From the NCBI GenBank assembly GCA_933228675.1, contig OW121741.1:61836863-61900862 (forward strand): 64,000 bases of DNA. Direction: 5' to 3'. The position numbers and the translations under genes were made by a program. Below the pieces are notes generated by a model. It was given only the letters and a program-made list of their open reading frames with translations, made no database searches and had not been told where the DNA came from. Positions 19,901 to 30,295 of the stretch are shown here, in pieces. Source of the DNA: Stomorhina lunata (Eukaryota > Arthropoda > Insecta > Diptera > Rhiniidae). Numbering within the stretch: position 1 is the stretch's first letter; each line of letters starts with the position of its first letter.

Positions 19901-21784
19901 AAAATTTAAGTAGTTTTAAAAATAAAAAGTTACGATTTTTTTTACTTAAATTTTCGTGAATAGAGATTTTAAGCTATATTTGCTGTTAAAAAATATACTT
20001 AACGAAGTGACCGAAAGAAATTGTTACTACTTTCGTACTCTATGGACTCCCCCAAAACAGAATTGGTATGTGAGAACCCCTGCATTTTTTTTTCTTTACA
20101 TTTGGATCACAGTGTAATTAATTAATATAGATTTACCTTTTATTTTGTATATTTAAATATTGAATTGTTGTAACAAACCTTGTTGTTGCAAGGTGGGCGG
20201 CAATGTTTAAGTTAAGATTTCTTTAAGTGTATGTACAACTCCTTGTCTACTTCGTTAAAGTTTATTAGCTCCCTAATTTACACCCTTGGGTGGGAAATTT
20301 CTAAACTCTAACGAGTAACAGGATCAATTAGTTCATTAGTGTTGTGCTGCCATTTTTCTTTTTATATCATAAAATCTTGGAATTTTGTACGTGACAGACA
20401 CAAATATCAAAGGTAAAACTTTATTAAATAAAAATTATATATTTTATTAAAACTCAAAATTGATTGTTCTTTTATTTATTTTCACATGAACATTTTCTAT
20501 AGAAGAAAACTTTAATTTAAAAATAATTAATATAAAAAATAATAAATAAAAATCAAATAAAAATTAAATAAATAATTTATTTAAAACGGTGATGGGCCAG
20601 AAATGATCCTACCAAACATGGTGTATTGAGCCACTGGCAGTCCCGAGTTCGATATAAGATTTCCCTTTAAAATTTGCGGTGCTAATTCCGGACCGAGAAC
20701 TAATGCAACATTCGCGGACACGTTAAAATTCGGATCCGCGAGTTGTAGTCCTAAAAAGGATTGTTTGATAGACTCGGCGACCGAAACCAACGGAGTTTTT
20801 ATTTTGTTCATTTTGGTGACCTTTACTGTACACTCCAATGTTTCTTTAGGGTGGTGTATCGACCGAATTTGGATTCGCGACATCAGGTCCGTTCCGAATG
20901 GCATTGTGGGTAACTTTATTGTTTGGACCAGCTCTTTGCAAACATAACTGCGAGCGCAACACAGGTCGATTACTGCCCGAATCGGTATGGTTTGCTAAGG
21001 GGTCTTAAGAAGAATTCTAGCAGTAGGGGAAAATGTTACCATATGCCTTATAGGCAAATAAAGAGCCGGAGATTGGGTTGTCTCTTTCGGTTTCGTATTA
21101 TGAAAATTGGTCGGAGCGGATCGTTTGTGTGTGTGTAAAAGGCTGTGGTGTTTACCTTTACAGTGCTTACTCACTTTTTCACTCGGACAAACATTAACGT
21201 GATGATGTGGTGAAAAGCACCGCGAACAATACCGATGCAACACGACTTGCCGTATGCGTTTTTCCAACGACAACTTTCTAAATGAAGGACACCCGTATAA
21301 TGGATGCAATTTGTTACAAATCCGACAATTGACAGGGGACGGTTTTGGTTTCGAACCCGAGGCTTCCTTGGCTTGTAACGAAGTCGGAGCATTTGATTCG
21401 GGGTTTACGACTATAGGAGCCGGTACCCCGGACGGGGAAGTATTTCCCACGACCGGAACTAGTGACGCCTGGAGTGATGATGTTTCAGCGTTGCCTTCTG
21501 CTTGAGCAAGTACGTTGGAAGAGGAAAATGATGTTATAGCAGCTGGAGGGGGTTCTACGACCATAGGGGAGGCTTCATCTACTTTTTCTTCTGCAACAGC
21601 TACCGATTCAGTTGCGGAAACCGATTTTGTTGCAATTTCGGACTCATCCACTAACATATCATCATCATAATCCTCCAAACCATCGTTATTGAATAATAAA
21701 CGTAAGGACTCCATGACGCTAAGAAATATTAAATATTAATATACTTGGATTTAACTATATATCACATTCACTTAATGTCCGCGA
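19901..21784 (-). repeat. Tandem duplication unit B (1884 bp)
   Basis: Second unit, contiguous with the pol gene. It ends with GTCCGCGA at 21777-21784, the same bases that end unit A at 19900. Confidence 0.95.
20581..21714 (-). pseudogene. BEL-2 ORF3: acidic N-terminus, zinc knuckles, pseudo-protease
   Basis: Starts at ATG 21712-21714, 51 bp after the pol stop, with AATATTTCTTAG ending four bases before the ATG as a possible splice acceptor. Residues 1-125 are acidic and low complexity (EDYDDDMLVDE). Zinc knuckles follow: CRICNKLHPLYGC, CSRCFSPHHHVNVC and a degenerate CKGKHHSLLH. In-frame TAG at 20995-20997 comes before the protease-like part, RAVIDLCCARSY: the Asp is kept but the usual Ser/Thr is Leu. 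C-terminal LADPNFNVS, LVLGPELAP and YTMFGRIISG match the Pao protease tail. Another copy (16519-17125) has CAG at the stop position. Confidence 0.85.
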
Positions 21785-23384
21785 CGCGCACGTGAGTATC
21801 GCTACCCGGATATGTTTTTATTACCCTACCTAGTCTCCACGAAGGGGGAGAAAGCTGTTCATTGCGAATGACTACTAAGTCATCAACAGCTACATCGCGT
21901 TGTGGATATTTCCATTTGTATCGCTTATGGAGTTCGGATAAATATTCCTCTTTCCATCGGCGACAGATATATCTGTTCACAACACTTAGATGTGAGTCAT
22001 ATATTGTTGGTTCCGGTGGAGTCAATATAGGCGATCCAATTAAAAAATGACCCGGAGTCAGCGCTACTGGCTCGTTGGGATTTTCGCTCATGGGGCAAAG
22101 AGGTCTCGAATTAAGACACGCTTCAATTCTCGATAATATAGTTGAGAGTTCTCGAAAATGAAGTTTAAAACTTCGAACACCTGCTTCCCAAAGCTCTTCC
22201 ATATGGGGAGCGCCAGCAGGTATAAAACGCCACGAGAGGCCTTGAAGTCCATAAGTAGAACATGCTCTAGCCCGACTTTCGGCTAAAAATGTTCGGAAAT
22301 CTCTTTCGATTTCTCTTGAAGCGCCAACAAAATTAGTGCCATTGTCTGAAAACATAGTCTTAGGGCATCCTCGTCTTGCAATGAAACGATTGAAAGCAGC
22401 CAAGAATCTATCGGTTGATAAATCCGAAGTTACTTCCAAATGAATAGCCCTCGTTGAAAAACATACGAAAATACAGACATATGCTTTTAGTACCTGATTT
22501 GATCTACTACTACAGTTTCTCATATCGAAAGGGCCGGCGAAGTCGACACCTGTAGTGGTAAATGGGCGGTTCAAGGTAGTCCGCTCTGGTGGCAAAGCAG
22601 CCATAATTTGACTACAAGAGCGTTTTGGTTCCAATATACAACGTTTGCAACGATGTACGACCGATCTTACCCAAGTTTTTACTCGAGGAATCCAGTATTC
22701 TATACGTAAAATTCTCAACATTAATTGATTTCCCCCATGCATTGAAATGACATGAACAAAGCTTGCTAGAAGATGTGAAAAGCGACACGAATAAGGCAAC
22801 AGAATTTTATGCCTTTCGGTGTAAACCAGTGAAGGAGATTTAACAAGGCGACCGTTAAGACGCATAACACCCTCGTTATCCAAAAATGGACTTAAGCTTA
22901 AAAGAGAACTCTTCGGAGGAAGAGGAGTCTTATCAAGAAGACATTTGTATTCGTCTTGAAAATGAACCTTTTGAGCCATAATAGCCAATCGGGTTTTAAC
23001 AAACTTAACCTCGTCGTCACCAATCACATCAGACGTATATCTGTGGTGACCTTTGTGGGCTGGATGTGTATTGCGATAAAATCTAAACATATATGATATA
23101 ACCCGTAATGCTCTATCCAGAGTGGAAAATCGCTCTAATACATCTTTATAATCTGTAAAGAATGAAGCATGTGTTTTCACAGAACGAAGTTCAATTTCTG
23201 TGTCAAGCGAAGACAGATTTTGCGAATGCCAAGATGATTTGTCTTGTTTAAGCCATTGTGGACCGTGCCACCAAAGTTGACTTTGTTCCAAATCGGAAGG
23301 GAGAACACCTCTGCTTCCCAAGTCAGCGGGATTATCCTCTGATTTGACGTGATTCCAATTATGCTTACCGACTATTTCTTGCAC
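21768..23384 (-). CDS. BEL-2 RNase H end and integrase
   Basis: 538 codons. It begins in the RNase H C-terminal region (NPADLGSRG, LWWHGPQWL), then the integrase zinc domain with an intact CKRC pair, the core (GVDFAGPF, FSDNGTNFVGA, LWEAGVRSF) and the C-terminal domain (WKEEYLSELHKRYKWK, SWRLGRVIKTYPGSDTHVR). It ends VADIK*, about 25 residues earlier than BEL-1. The ATG at 23384 is only the first in this frame: the frame upstream is interrupted by an inverted duplication at 23363-23407. Confidence 0.85.
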   Translation of the reverse strand: MQEIVGKHNWNHVKSEDNPADLGSRGVLPSDLEQSQLWWHGPQWLKQDKSSWHSQNLSSLDTEIELRSVKTHASFFTDYKDVLERFSTLDRALRVISYMFRFYRNTHPAHKGHHRYTSDVIGDDEVKFVKTRLAIMAQKVHFQDEYKCLLDKTPLPPKSSLLSLSPFLDNEGVMRLNGRLVKSPSLVYTERHKILLPYSCRFSHLLASFVHVISMHGGNQLMLRILRIEYWIPRVKTWVRSVVHRCKRCILEPKRSCSQIMAALPPERTTLNRPFTTTGVDFAGPFDMRNCSSRSNQVLKAYVCIFVCFSTRAIHLEVTSDLSTDRFLAAFNRFIARRGCPKTMFSDNGTNFVGASREIERDFRTFLAESRARACSTYGLQGLSWRFIPAGAPHMEELWEAGVRSFKLHFRELSTILSRIEACLNSRPLCPMSENPNEPVALTPGHFLIGSPILTPPEPTIYDSHLSVVNRYICRRWKEEYLSELHKRYKWKYPQRDVAVDDLVVIRNEQLSPPSWRLGRVIKTYPGSDTHVRVADIK

Positions 23385-23407
23385 CCGGCAAGAAATAGTC
23401 GGTAAGC
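23363..23407. repeat. Perfect 20-bp inverted duplication inside BEL-2 pol
   Basis: GCTTACCGACTATTTCTTGC, five bases, then its exact reverse complement. One arm is pol coding sequence (QEIVGK); the other is an inverted copy of it inserted next to it, which breaks the frame between ANR and QEIVGK. It looks like a template-switch mutation or an assembly artefact. Confidence 0.9.
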
Positions 23408-24421
23408 CCTATTGGCCACAAATGTGGTCCAAGAACAAGGATCTTTTCTTAACCAAGCAAGGACGATTGTAGAATCGGTCCAACAAAATACTTGGCTCAG
23501 GGTTACATCGATTTCTCTTAACACGCTTGATAAGAGCTCGGCAGCTAAGACAGCACCACACAATTCAAGACGCGGTAAAGAGACTGATTTAATTGGCGCC
23601 ACTTTTGTTTTGCTAGTAAGCAAATTGGTAAAAATTTCGTTGTTTGGAGTTTGTATACGAATATATACGGCCCCCGCGTATGCCTTTTCCGAGGCATCTG
23701 AAAAGACATGAATTTCAACCGTAGACTCAGGTACATAACGAACCCATCTAGGAATTTGAATAGAATTCAATTCATGATATGAAGAAACAAATTTATCCCA
23801 TTCAGCCATCGTAGAAGGCTTGAGAGAATCTTCCCATTCGATTTGGTCTTTCCAAATTTTTTGCAAAATCATCTTGGCTATGACTATTACTGGACTAAGC
23901 CAGCCAACAGGATCAAATAACTTTGCAATAAATGAAAGCACTTCCCGTTTAGTATATTTAGCGCGATGTGCAATTGGATCAACTTTAAAATAGAACACGT
24001 CCAATTGAGCGTTCCACTGAAGTCCTAATGTTTTCGAACTGCTAAACTCGACAAAAGTTAAAAGCTTCTCATCAACTAAATGATTGAGAGGTAAGCCCTC
24101 TAGAATGGACTTATCATTAGAAGTCCATTTTCGAAGTTCAAAGCCAGCTGAAGACAAAGCTGCTATAATTTGATCACGAGCGACCAGAGCAGTTGATATA
24201 TCATGAGTTCCGCTCAAAACGTCGTCAACGTACATACATCTCCGAAGGATTTGTGATGCGAGGGGATACTCATGTTCACAGTCATCAGCCAGTTGCAACA
24301 AGGTACGAATGGCTAGATATGGAGCGCAATTAACTCCAAAAGTTACAGTTTGTAACTTTAATTTCCTCCGAAGGAGAGTCACGAAATAAGATTCGTTGAA
24401 ATGGAGTATGAGCTTGATCAA
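23372..24421 (-). pseudogene. BEL-2 reverse transcriptase C-half and RNase H
   Basis: Reverse transcriptase from LQTVTFGVNCAPYLAIRT with catalytic MYVDDVLSG, connection (LFDPVGWLSP), then RNase H with VFSDASEKAYAGAVY, LPRLELCGAV and WTDSTIVLAWL. These catalytic residues are all present, unlike BEL-1. It is separated from the N-half by a one-base frame change near 24350 and from integrase by the inverted duplication at 23363. Confidence 0.85.
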
Positions 24422-24950
24422 GTCTGATCTGCCTATACATTTGTGTTATATCACAGTTGAAAACAAACCTATAAAATCTCCAGCGTAATATCAGAAGAAC
24501 TAAATCCGCTTGCCGTGTAGGTCCTACATCAAGACAATCATTTAAACTAAAACCGCTAGAAGTTTTATTCGATGCGTTAAAAACTACTCTTAATTTTGTT
24601 GTCTTCCTGTCCAATTTTATTACCGGGTGATGTGGTAAGTAGCAAGACAGAATTCGTTCCGCATTGTCCTCAACTGCCTTCATATGTTCCAACTCCAGAT
24701 ATTCCCTGACAACGTCATCGTACATCTTCTTTATTGTAGGCTTCCTCAGAAGTGAGGTCTCAATTCGTAGAAATTGAGCTCGAACATTATTTCGCGACAA
24801 GCCTAAAGAAATATGTTCGGGATACTCCGGTTTAAAAGGAAGGGTTACAATATACCGTCCATCAGATCCACGACGAGCAGTTTTCCGGTAGTTCTCCTCA
24901 CATCTGCGATCGACAATAGAAATAGATTTTCTTTTTGGCGTTTCCTCCAA
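24330..24950 (-). pseudogene. BEL-2 reverse transcriptase N-half
   Basis: Contains GRYIVTLPFKPEYPEH, CYLPHHPVIK, LRVVFNASNKTSSGFSLND and MYRQIRL, the conserved front of a Pao-type reverse transcriptase. The frame closes 20 codons after MYRQI at a one-base indel; the same indel is present in the fragment at 16006-16518, so it is older than that rearrangement. Confidence 0.85.
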
Positions 24951-24977
24951 TTCCCAGAAGCGAAGTAAGCTTTGATT

Positions 24978-25850
24978 TTAATTGTCTTCTTCAGAAAATT
25001 CAACGCGTATAGAATACACGTGCACCGAAGGTTGTGAAACGGGACCGCTGGGAATCCAACCGAAGATTGTATTCTGGGCCAACAAAGTTCCTAGCACATT
25101 ACGTTGAATTTCTCCTAACATTATTTGTGGATATAAATCCGCACCTAACAGTAAATCGACTGGTCTACTTTCATAATTGTTAGAATCTGCCAAATGTAAA
25201 CTTGGCAAATTCTCCTTCTTTCGATTATCAACAATGAACGAAGGTAAGTTACCAGAAATTTTTGGTAATACAAGAAACAGAGTTCTCAAAACTATATTTG
25301 AGTCCAAGGGAGAGCCTATTTCAACCGAAAAAATTTTTCGAGTTAAAGCAGAAACGGTTTCATTTACACCAGAAATGGTGGCATTCGTAAAATGCGCAGC
25401 TATTTTCAACCGATTCTGAACCCGTTCAGAAATAAATGAGCTTTCCGAAGCTGGGTCAATAAGAGCCCTAGCTGGGTACGTAGTACCCTGGTGACGTATA
25501 GTCACCATTGCTGTCCCTAAGAGAACACTCCGATTTTGAGACACATGATATGTCTGCCGATTTATCGAAGTCGATGATTGGATACCTGTAGAAGTACTAG
25601 GCAATCCAGGAACAAAGGCTCTAACATTAGGATTTGCAGTTTGATTCTGAAGATTTTGATTTGTATTATTTTGAGCTATGTTATTTTGAGTGGTAGCACT
25701 CGAGGCATTAGAAGAATTTTCTGATGCCGGCAAATTTCTATGCAACATAGTATGATGCCTCTTTCCACATGTAGCACAACTATGTTGACTATTGCAACTT
25801 TTTGCTTCATGTGTACGTGACAAACAATTGACACAACAGTGAAACTTTTT
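24978..25850 (-). pseudogene. BEL-2 zinc knuckles 2-3 and retropepsin
   Basis: After a one-base frame change near 25860 the Gag frame continues with CCVNCLSRTHEAKSC and CATCGKRHHTMLH. An Asn/Gln-rich linker leads to the protease (ALIDPASESSFISERV, LLLGADLYP, NTIFGWIPSG). The D-P-A at the active site differs from D-S-A in BEL-1. It ends at TAA near 24978, before reverse transcriptase. Confidence 0.8.
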
Positions 25851-25866
25851 TACCGTCGAAAAACGA

Positions 25867-26931
25867 TCAGCAACTGAAAAGGTTTTTGAAGCGTTTACAA
25901 TCCCGTAGAAAATGGTTTTGGTTTTTACACATTACACAATTATTATTGTTGGAAGACGAAGTCGCGTAGTGCGCATTCACTTTTTGACTAGTAGCTTTTT
26001 TCAGATTAAGTGGTTCCCTAACATCACGAAGACATTCTAAAGTTTGGATCCTTTCCGTCAAGAATGCATCCATGTCTTTCCAGGCAGATAAGACGAACTT
26101 GTCTTTTATGCTCTGCTCCCATAAGGTAACTGTAGAGTCTGGAAGACGTTGAACGCACATAAAGACTATAATTGGATCCCAGTATTCGGTCTGCACTTTA
26201 TAAATTGATAATGCAGAAAGGCAAGTATTTATTCCTCTTTGCAAATTTTTGAGCCCTACACCAGTTTCTTTATCAAGTACTAGAAGCTTAAACAGTGATT
26301 TGAGCTGGTTGTTAACCAACATTCGAGGGTTTTCATAAGTCTTCCGAAGACTTTTCCAAGCCAAATCAAAACTTTCATCGGAAAGCGGAAATTTTTCTAC
26401 GATTTCTTTGGCTTCCCCATTGGTTTTCCTCAAAAGGTGACAAAGCCTTTCAATGTTGGTTAACCGTGAACTATTTACATAGAGTGCAGTAAATAAATCT
26501 CTAAACCCAGGCCAGGATAAGTAATTACCCTCAAAAGTATCCACATCGCAAGGTGGCAACACTAAATTATGGCCTGTGTTATGGACGGTTACTGAAGATG
26601 CCGGAGAATCACTTAGCTTTTTAACTTCTTTAAGTTTTTCTATATGGCTTTGCAAGTTCGCGAAACACTCAATTTGTGAAGTATAAGCCGAATTATACTT
26701 TTTTATTGCAGCCCCAATATCCCTCTTATTTGGATTTTCCGCACTATTTAAAAATTCCATACATTCGTCATTTGTTCTTAAAACTTTTTCCCATAAATGG
26801 TTTAAATGGTTGAAATGACCTTGAAACTTATAAATGCTTTGGTCTTCTTTTTTTAAATTATTGACGAAGTCATTAAATTGGATTAAAGAATCCGAAGTAC
26901 GAATAAAATTTTCAAAGGGCGTGGAAGGCAT
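25867..26931 (-). CDS. BEL-2 Gag
   Basis: 354 codons from ATG 26931. N-terminal helical region, then the DUF1759-type core (LPPCDVDTFEGNYLSWPGFR, LCHLLRKTNGEAKEI, LWEQSIKD), an Asn-rich spacer and the first zinc knuckle (CVMCKNQNHFLRDC). It closes shortly after this knuckle because of a frame change. The particle-forming domain is intact. Confidence 0.85.
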   Translation of the reverse strand: MPSTPFENFIRTSDSLIQFNDFVNNLKKEDQSIYKFQGHFNHLNHLWEKVLRTNDECMEFLNSAENPNKRDIGAAIKKYNSAYTSQIECFANLQSHIEKLKEVKKLSDSPASSVTVHNTGHNLVLPPCDVDTFEGNYLSWPGFRDLFTALYVNSSRLTNIERLCHLLRKTNGEAKEIVEKFPLSDESFDLAWKSLRKTYENPRMLVNNQLKSLFKLLVLDKETGVGLKNLQRGINTCLSALSIYKVQTEYWDPIIVFMCVQRLPDSTVTLWEQSIKDKFVLSAWKDMDAFLTERIQTLECLRDVREPLNLKKATSQKVNAHYATSSSNNNNCVMCKNQNHFLRDCKRFKNLFSC

Positions 26932-27474
26932 TTTTCTTTAATTTATTTCAAATAATTTCCCAAAATATTTTAACAAGCTCTATTGGTCGCGAACTAATTC
27001 AAAAATTATTAAATTTGTTTATATATAAAACTTATATAAAAATTCCCAAAAAATTTTAAAAATTAAAATTTTTACAAATTATAAATATTTGTTTAAAGAA
27101 AATTTAATTTATTTAATTAATTTAAAAATTTACTTGAATTTACTTGTCACAAACGATATACAAGTCAAACAGACCGACCGTAGGGTGTATGCTACTAATA
27201 AAAAAAGAAGCAAAGAAAAACAAAAAATTCCAACAATATTTTTTACTTTTTTTTATTTCACCCTTGTTTTTACGAAAGCACTCACAGAATTTTTTGAATT
27301 ATAATTTTATTTATTTAATAACAAATTATCAAGTAAAAAACCGTGAAATTAAACAAATTATTTAAATTCTATATTTATTTTTATAAAATTTTTTAGTTAT
27401 GTCCGTCTTTTAAGAGCCGGCTCCGTTTTAGTAATTAAATGCGATACTACACTATATAAGTAATGTAAAAACGG
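26932..27474. other. AT-rich stretch upstream of BEL-2 gag
   Basis: This should hold the BEL-2 leader and perhaps an LTR on the minus strand. I could not identify LTR ends or a primer-binding site. Confidence 0.4.
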
Positions 27475-27583
27475 GTTCAAACAAAATTGCTAATTTCATT
27501 TATATACAGTTTAAAAAGCAATGTACACAAAACGCTTCCTTGTGGTACGCCACACTCAACGGATTCAAAAGAACTCCTGCTAT
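27475..27583 (-). pseudogene. LINE-A reverse transcriptase, downstream piece
   Basis: Minus-strand reading gives SSFESVECGVPQGSVL and LLFKLYINEIS, the GVPQGS motif of non-LTR reverse transcriptases. It most plausibly continues the fragment at 30296-30745, from which about 20-30 residues and a 2.7-kb nested insertion separate it. Confidence 0.65.
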
Positions 27584-27589
27584 TATTTA

Positions 27590-29687
27590 TTTGTTTTTTT
27601 TTTTTCATTTTAATTTAATTCAATTTTATTGAAAGTTTTTATATTATAAACATTTCATCTTAATTCTAATACCGCGAAGCCTTTGGCTTGTCTACAGGAG
27701 GTTGAGATCAATTGAAAAGGTAATAATTATAAATAATAATAAATATAATAATAAAATAGTAAGATACATTATATCATTGTGAAAGTATAAAGTGAGATTT
27801 TAAATATTTGTTCCTCTTATACGGATTATCAATCTGATTTATTGATGTTGGAAGTTTGTTAAAAATGTTTGGTAGCATAACTGTTAAAACATTCTTTCCA
27901 TAATTATTTTGGTGGCGTTCAACTTTGTATCTTCCTTCAGCCCGACTTCTGTGTTGTATGGATGATCTAGTAATTAAAGGAATCTGCCATCATTGAAAAA
28001 TTCAGTCAATAGCGTGATTTTGTAGATTCTGTTGACATTTAGTATACGCAAATTAGATGCAATGTTGTTGTTTAATATGTTGTTTTGTTGTAAGTTGTTT
28101 TCATTGATGTTGTTTATGATTCTGGTGTTGTTGTTGCGAATCGTTGACAATTCTACTGTTGTTGTTACTTACAGGTGTGATACTGTTTTGATGTATGTAA
28201 AAGTGATAATTAACATCTGATGTATTGTTTGGGTTTGTAAAATTTGTGTTGACGCTGGTACTTATGTTGTTGGAGCTAAAGTTGCTGTTGTTTGCGATGG
28301 TTGTGTTGTTGTTTGCATTGTGGCTGCCATAATTATAGTTTTTCATTAAAATTTTAACTATTTGATTTTGAGTGCTTTGCAGGTTTTTACAGTAGTTTGA
28401 ACTACCCCATGCTGTAATGCCATGTCGTAGGTAGGACTCAACAAGAGAAAAATACGCTTGTCTGAGAACAGGATACGTTGCACAGTTGCTGAGGTGAAAA
28501 AGACTATACGTTGAACTTCTTAGTTTTTTTGAAGATATTGAATATGCATAAGTCATTTTAAATTATGATCTACGTGTACTCCAAGATACTTATACGATGT
28601 CACCATTTCTATAGTTGTAGAGCATAAATGTACGTTGATTGCATTTTTAACGTTGTGAAGACAGTGTCATGGAATTTTAAATTGATTTGAAAATTGGGCA
28701 TATGTGGTGATTTAAGATGCATTACCTTTATTTTCGAAGCATTAATTATCAACCCGTTATCATGACACCATTTTGAAACTTTATTGAGCTCATTTTGCAT
28801 GGTGATAGTTGCAGCTTGAACGTTTTTGTTAGCAACTACAATTGCTGTGTCATCTGCATACGCAAATGATGAGCTGTCGTTTAGGATCCTGAGCAGCTAG
28901 TTTGCATATAAAATATAAAGCACAGGACCGAGTTTTTAACCTTGAGGTACACCAAAATTTGAGGGAGTTTACTTAACACGTCTTTGATTTTAACATGGTA
29001 CGCTCTTAACGCTAAATAGTTCTTAAACCAGTTAAGATAGTTTCCTCTTATTTCATTTCTTTCAAGAACGTCCAATAGATTTGCGTGAGAAAGTGTATCA
29101 AATGCTTTGCTGAAATCAATAAATAAGGCTAAGCAATGGATGTCTTCGCTAAGGCATTTATTTATGTAGTTAGAAAAATTTCCAAGAAGTTTGTTGATAT
29201 TTTTTCCCTTTTGGAAACCATATTGGCTAGGGTTTATTATTTTGTATTTTGTTAAAAAATTGTTTAATCTCCTCACTATTATTTCTTCCAGAACCTTTTC
29301 TATTACCTACAGTATAGATATCGGTCTATAATTGTTGCAATAATTTTTGCACCGCTTTTGTAAGTTGGGCGTATAATGGATGTTTTTAATATGTTGGGTA
29401 TAGAAGATTCGTTGATAGATCTGTTTATAAATGATGTTATAGCAGGATTAAGTTGTGATGCATTATTTTTTAAATCCTTAGATCGAATTCCATCTATACC
29501 TGTACTTTTTTAGTATTTAAATTTATTAAAATATTGTAAACTTCTTGCTCATTTGCATAAGATAGGAACATCGAGTTCAGTATTGTAGTTTTCACATATG
29601 CAGTTGTGAAGTATTTTTTGCACATTTCTATTGAAGTTTTCTGTAAAATCATTTGCTATGTTTAAAATATTTTGGTTTTTTAAGTTT
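27590..29687 (-). pseudogene. LINE-B non-LTR retrotransposon, frameshifted 3' part
   Basis: Pieces in order on the minus strand: a region before the RT fingers (near 29660-29500), YGFQKGKNINKLLGNFS and LFIDFSKAFDTLSHANLLD (29276-28881), FAYADDTAIVVANK with the catalytic YADD (about 28845), VSKWCHDNGLIINASK (28800-28609), and the C-terminal thumb-like tail YKVERHQNNYGKN...LPTSINQI near 27850. An A-run on the minus strand at about 27592-27606 may be its poly(A) tail. At least five frame breaks. Jockey/CR1-like by general look; clade not certain. Confidence 0.75.
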
Positions 29688-30295
29688 TTATACCCTTCAC
29701 CACCATAGGTGGAAAGGGTATTATAAGTTTGTGCTGATGTATGTAACGCATAGAAATATTTGTCTTAGACCCACCTTTTAGTATACCAATAGGCTTAGAA
29801 TCACTTTCTGAGTCGATTTAGCGATGTCCGTCCGTCCGTCCGTCTGGCTGGCTGGCTGGACAGCTGGCTTGCCGGCTGGCTGGACAGCTGGCTTGCCGGC
29901 TGGCTGGACCCCCATGTAAACCTTGTAATCAAACTACAGGTCGCAATTCTGAAGATAACTTGACGAAATTTGGTAGAGATCATTTTTTTGATAATGGAAC
30001 CATTGCTATTGAAATCGGTCAAAATCGGTCCATTATTTATGGTACCTCCCATAGGTCCCACTTCCCGGAATTGACATATTGGCCACAAGTATCAATATTT
30101 TTTCATGAAATTTAAAACAAATACTCCTTATGTAAACTTAAATCACTGTACCAAATCGGTCCAAAACGCACTAAATGAGACGAAAACCAATAAAAAAAGG
30201 CTCATAAATCTGAAGATAATGAGATTTTTTTTCGCAAACGTAATTTTTGTATAAATTCAATATTTTGTACAAACTGTTTTCGATTTTCTAGATAA
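29688..30295 (-). repeat. Divergent (GTCY)n repeat with a GGCT-rich minisatellite
   Basis: Starts with TTATACCC and the CACC...GGTG stem-loop, followed by GAGTCGATTTAGCGATGTCC and (GTCC)n at 29826-29843. Next come two and a half copies of a 24-bp unit (GGCTGGCTGGACAGCTGGCTTGCC) at about 29845-29910. It is a distinct subfamily from the other copies here and lies between LINE-A and LINE-B pieces. Confidence 0.7.

Larger units (their letters stand above)
18015..26931 (-). mobile_element. BEL/Pao retrotransposon BEL-2, LTRs not found
   Basis: Minus-strand element with gag (26931-25867), zinc knuckles and protease, reverse transcriptase, RNase H, integrase and ORF3, the last duplicated in tandem. 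Small frame breaks occur near 25860, 24350 and 23385. I compared the sequence above 26940 with that below 18700 by eye and did not find LTRs, so the ends are undefined and coordinates cover only recognised parts. It belongs to a different BEL lineage from BEL-1 (clearly diverged proteins). Confidence 0.8.

Noticed and set aside
24330..24421. Programmed frameshift inside BEL-2 reverse transcriptase
   Set aside because: The shift falls within a catalytic domain and I see no slippery heptamer there; a one-base indel explains it. The same indel in the 16-kb fragment only shows common descent.
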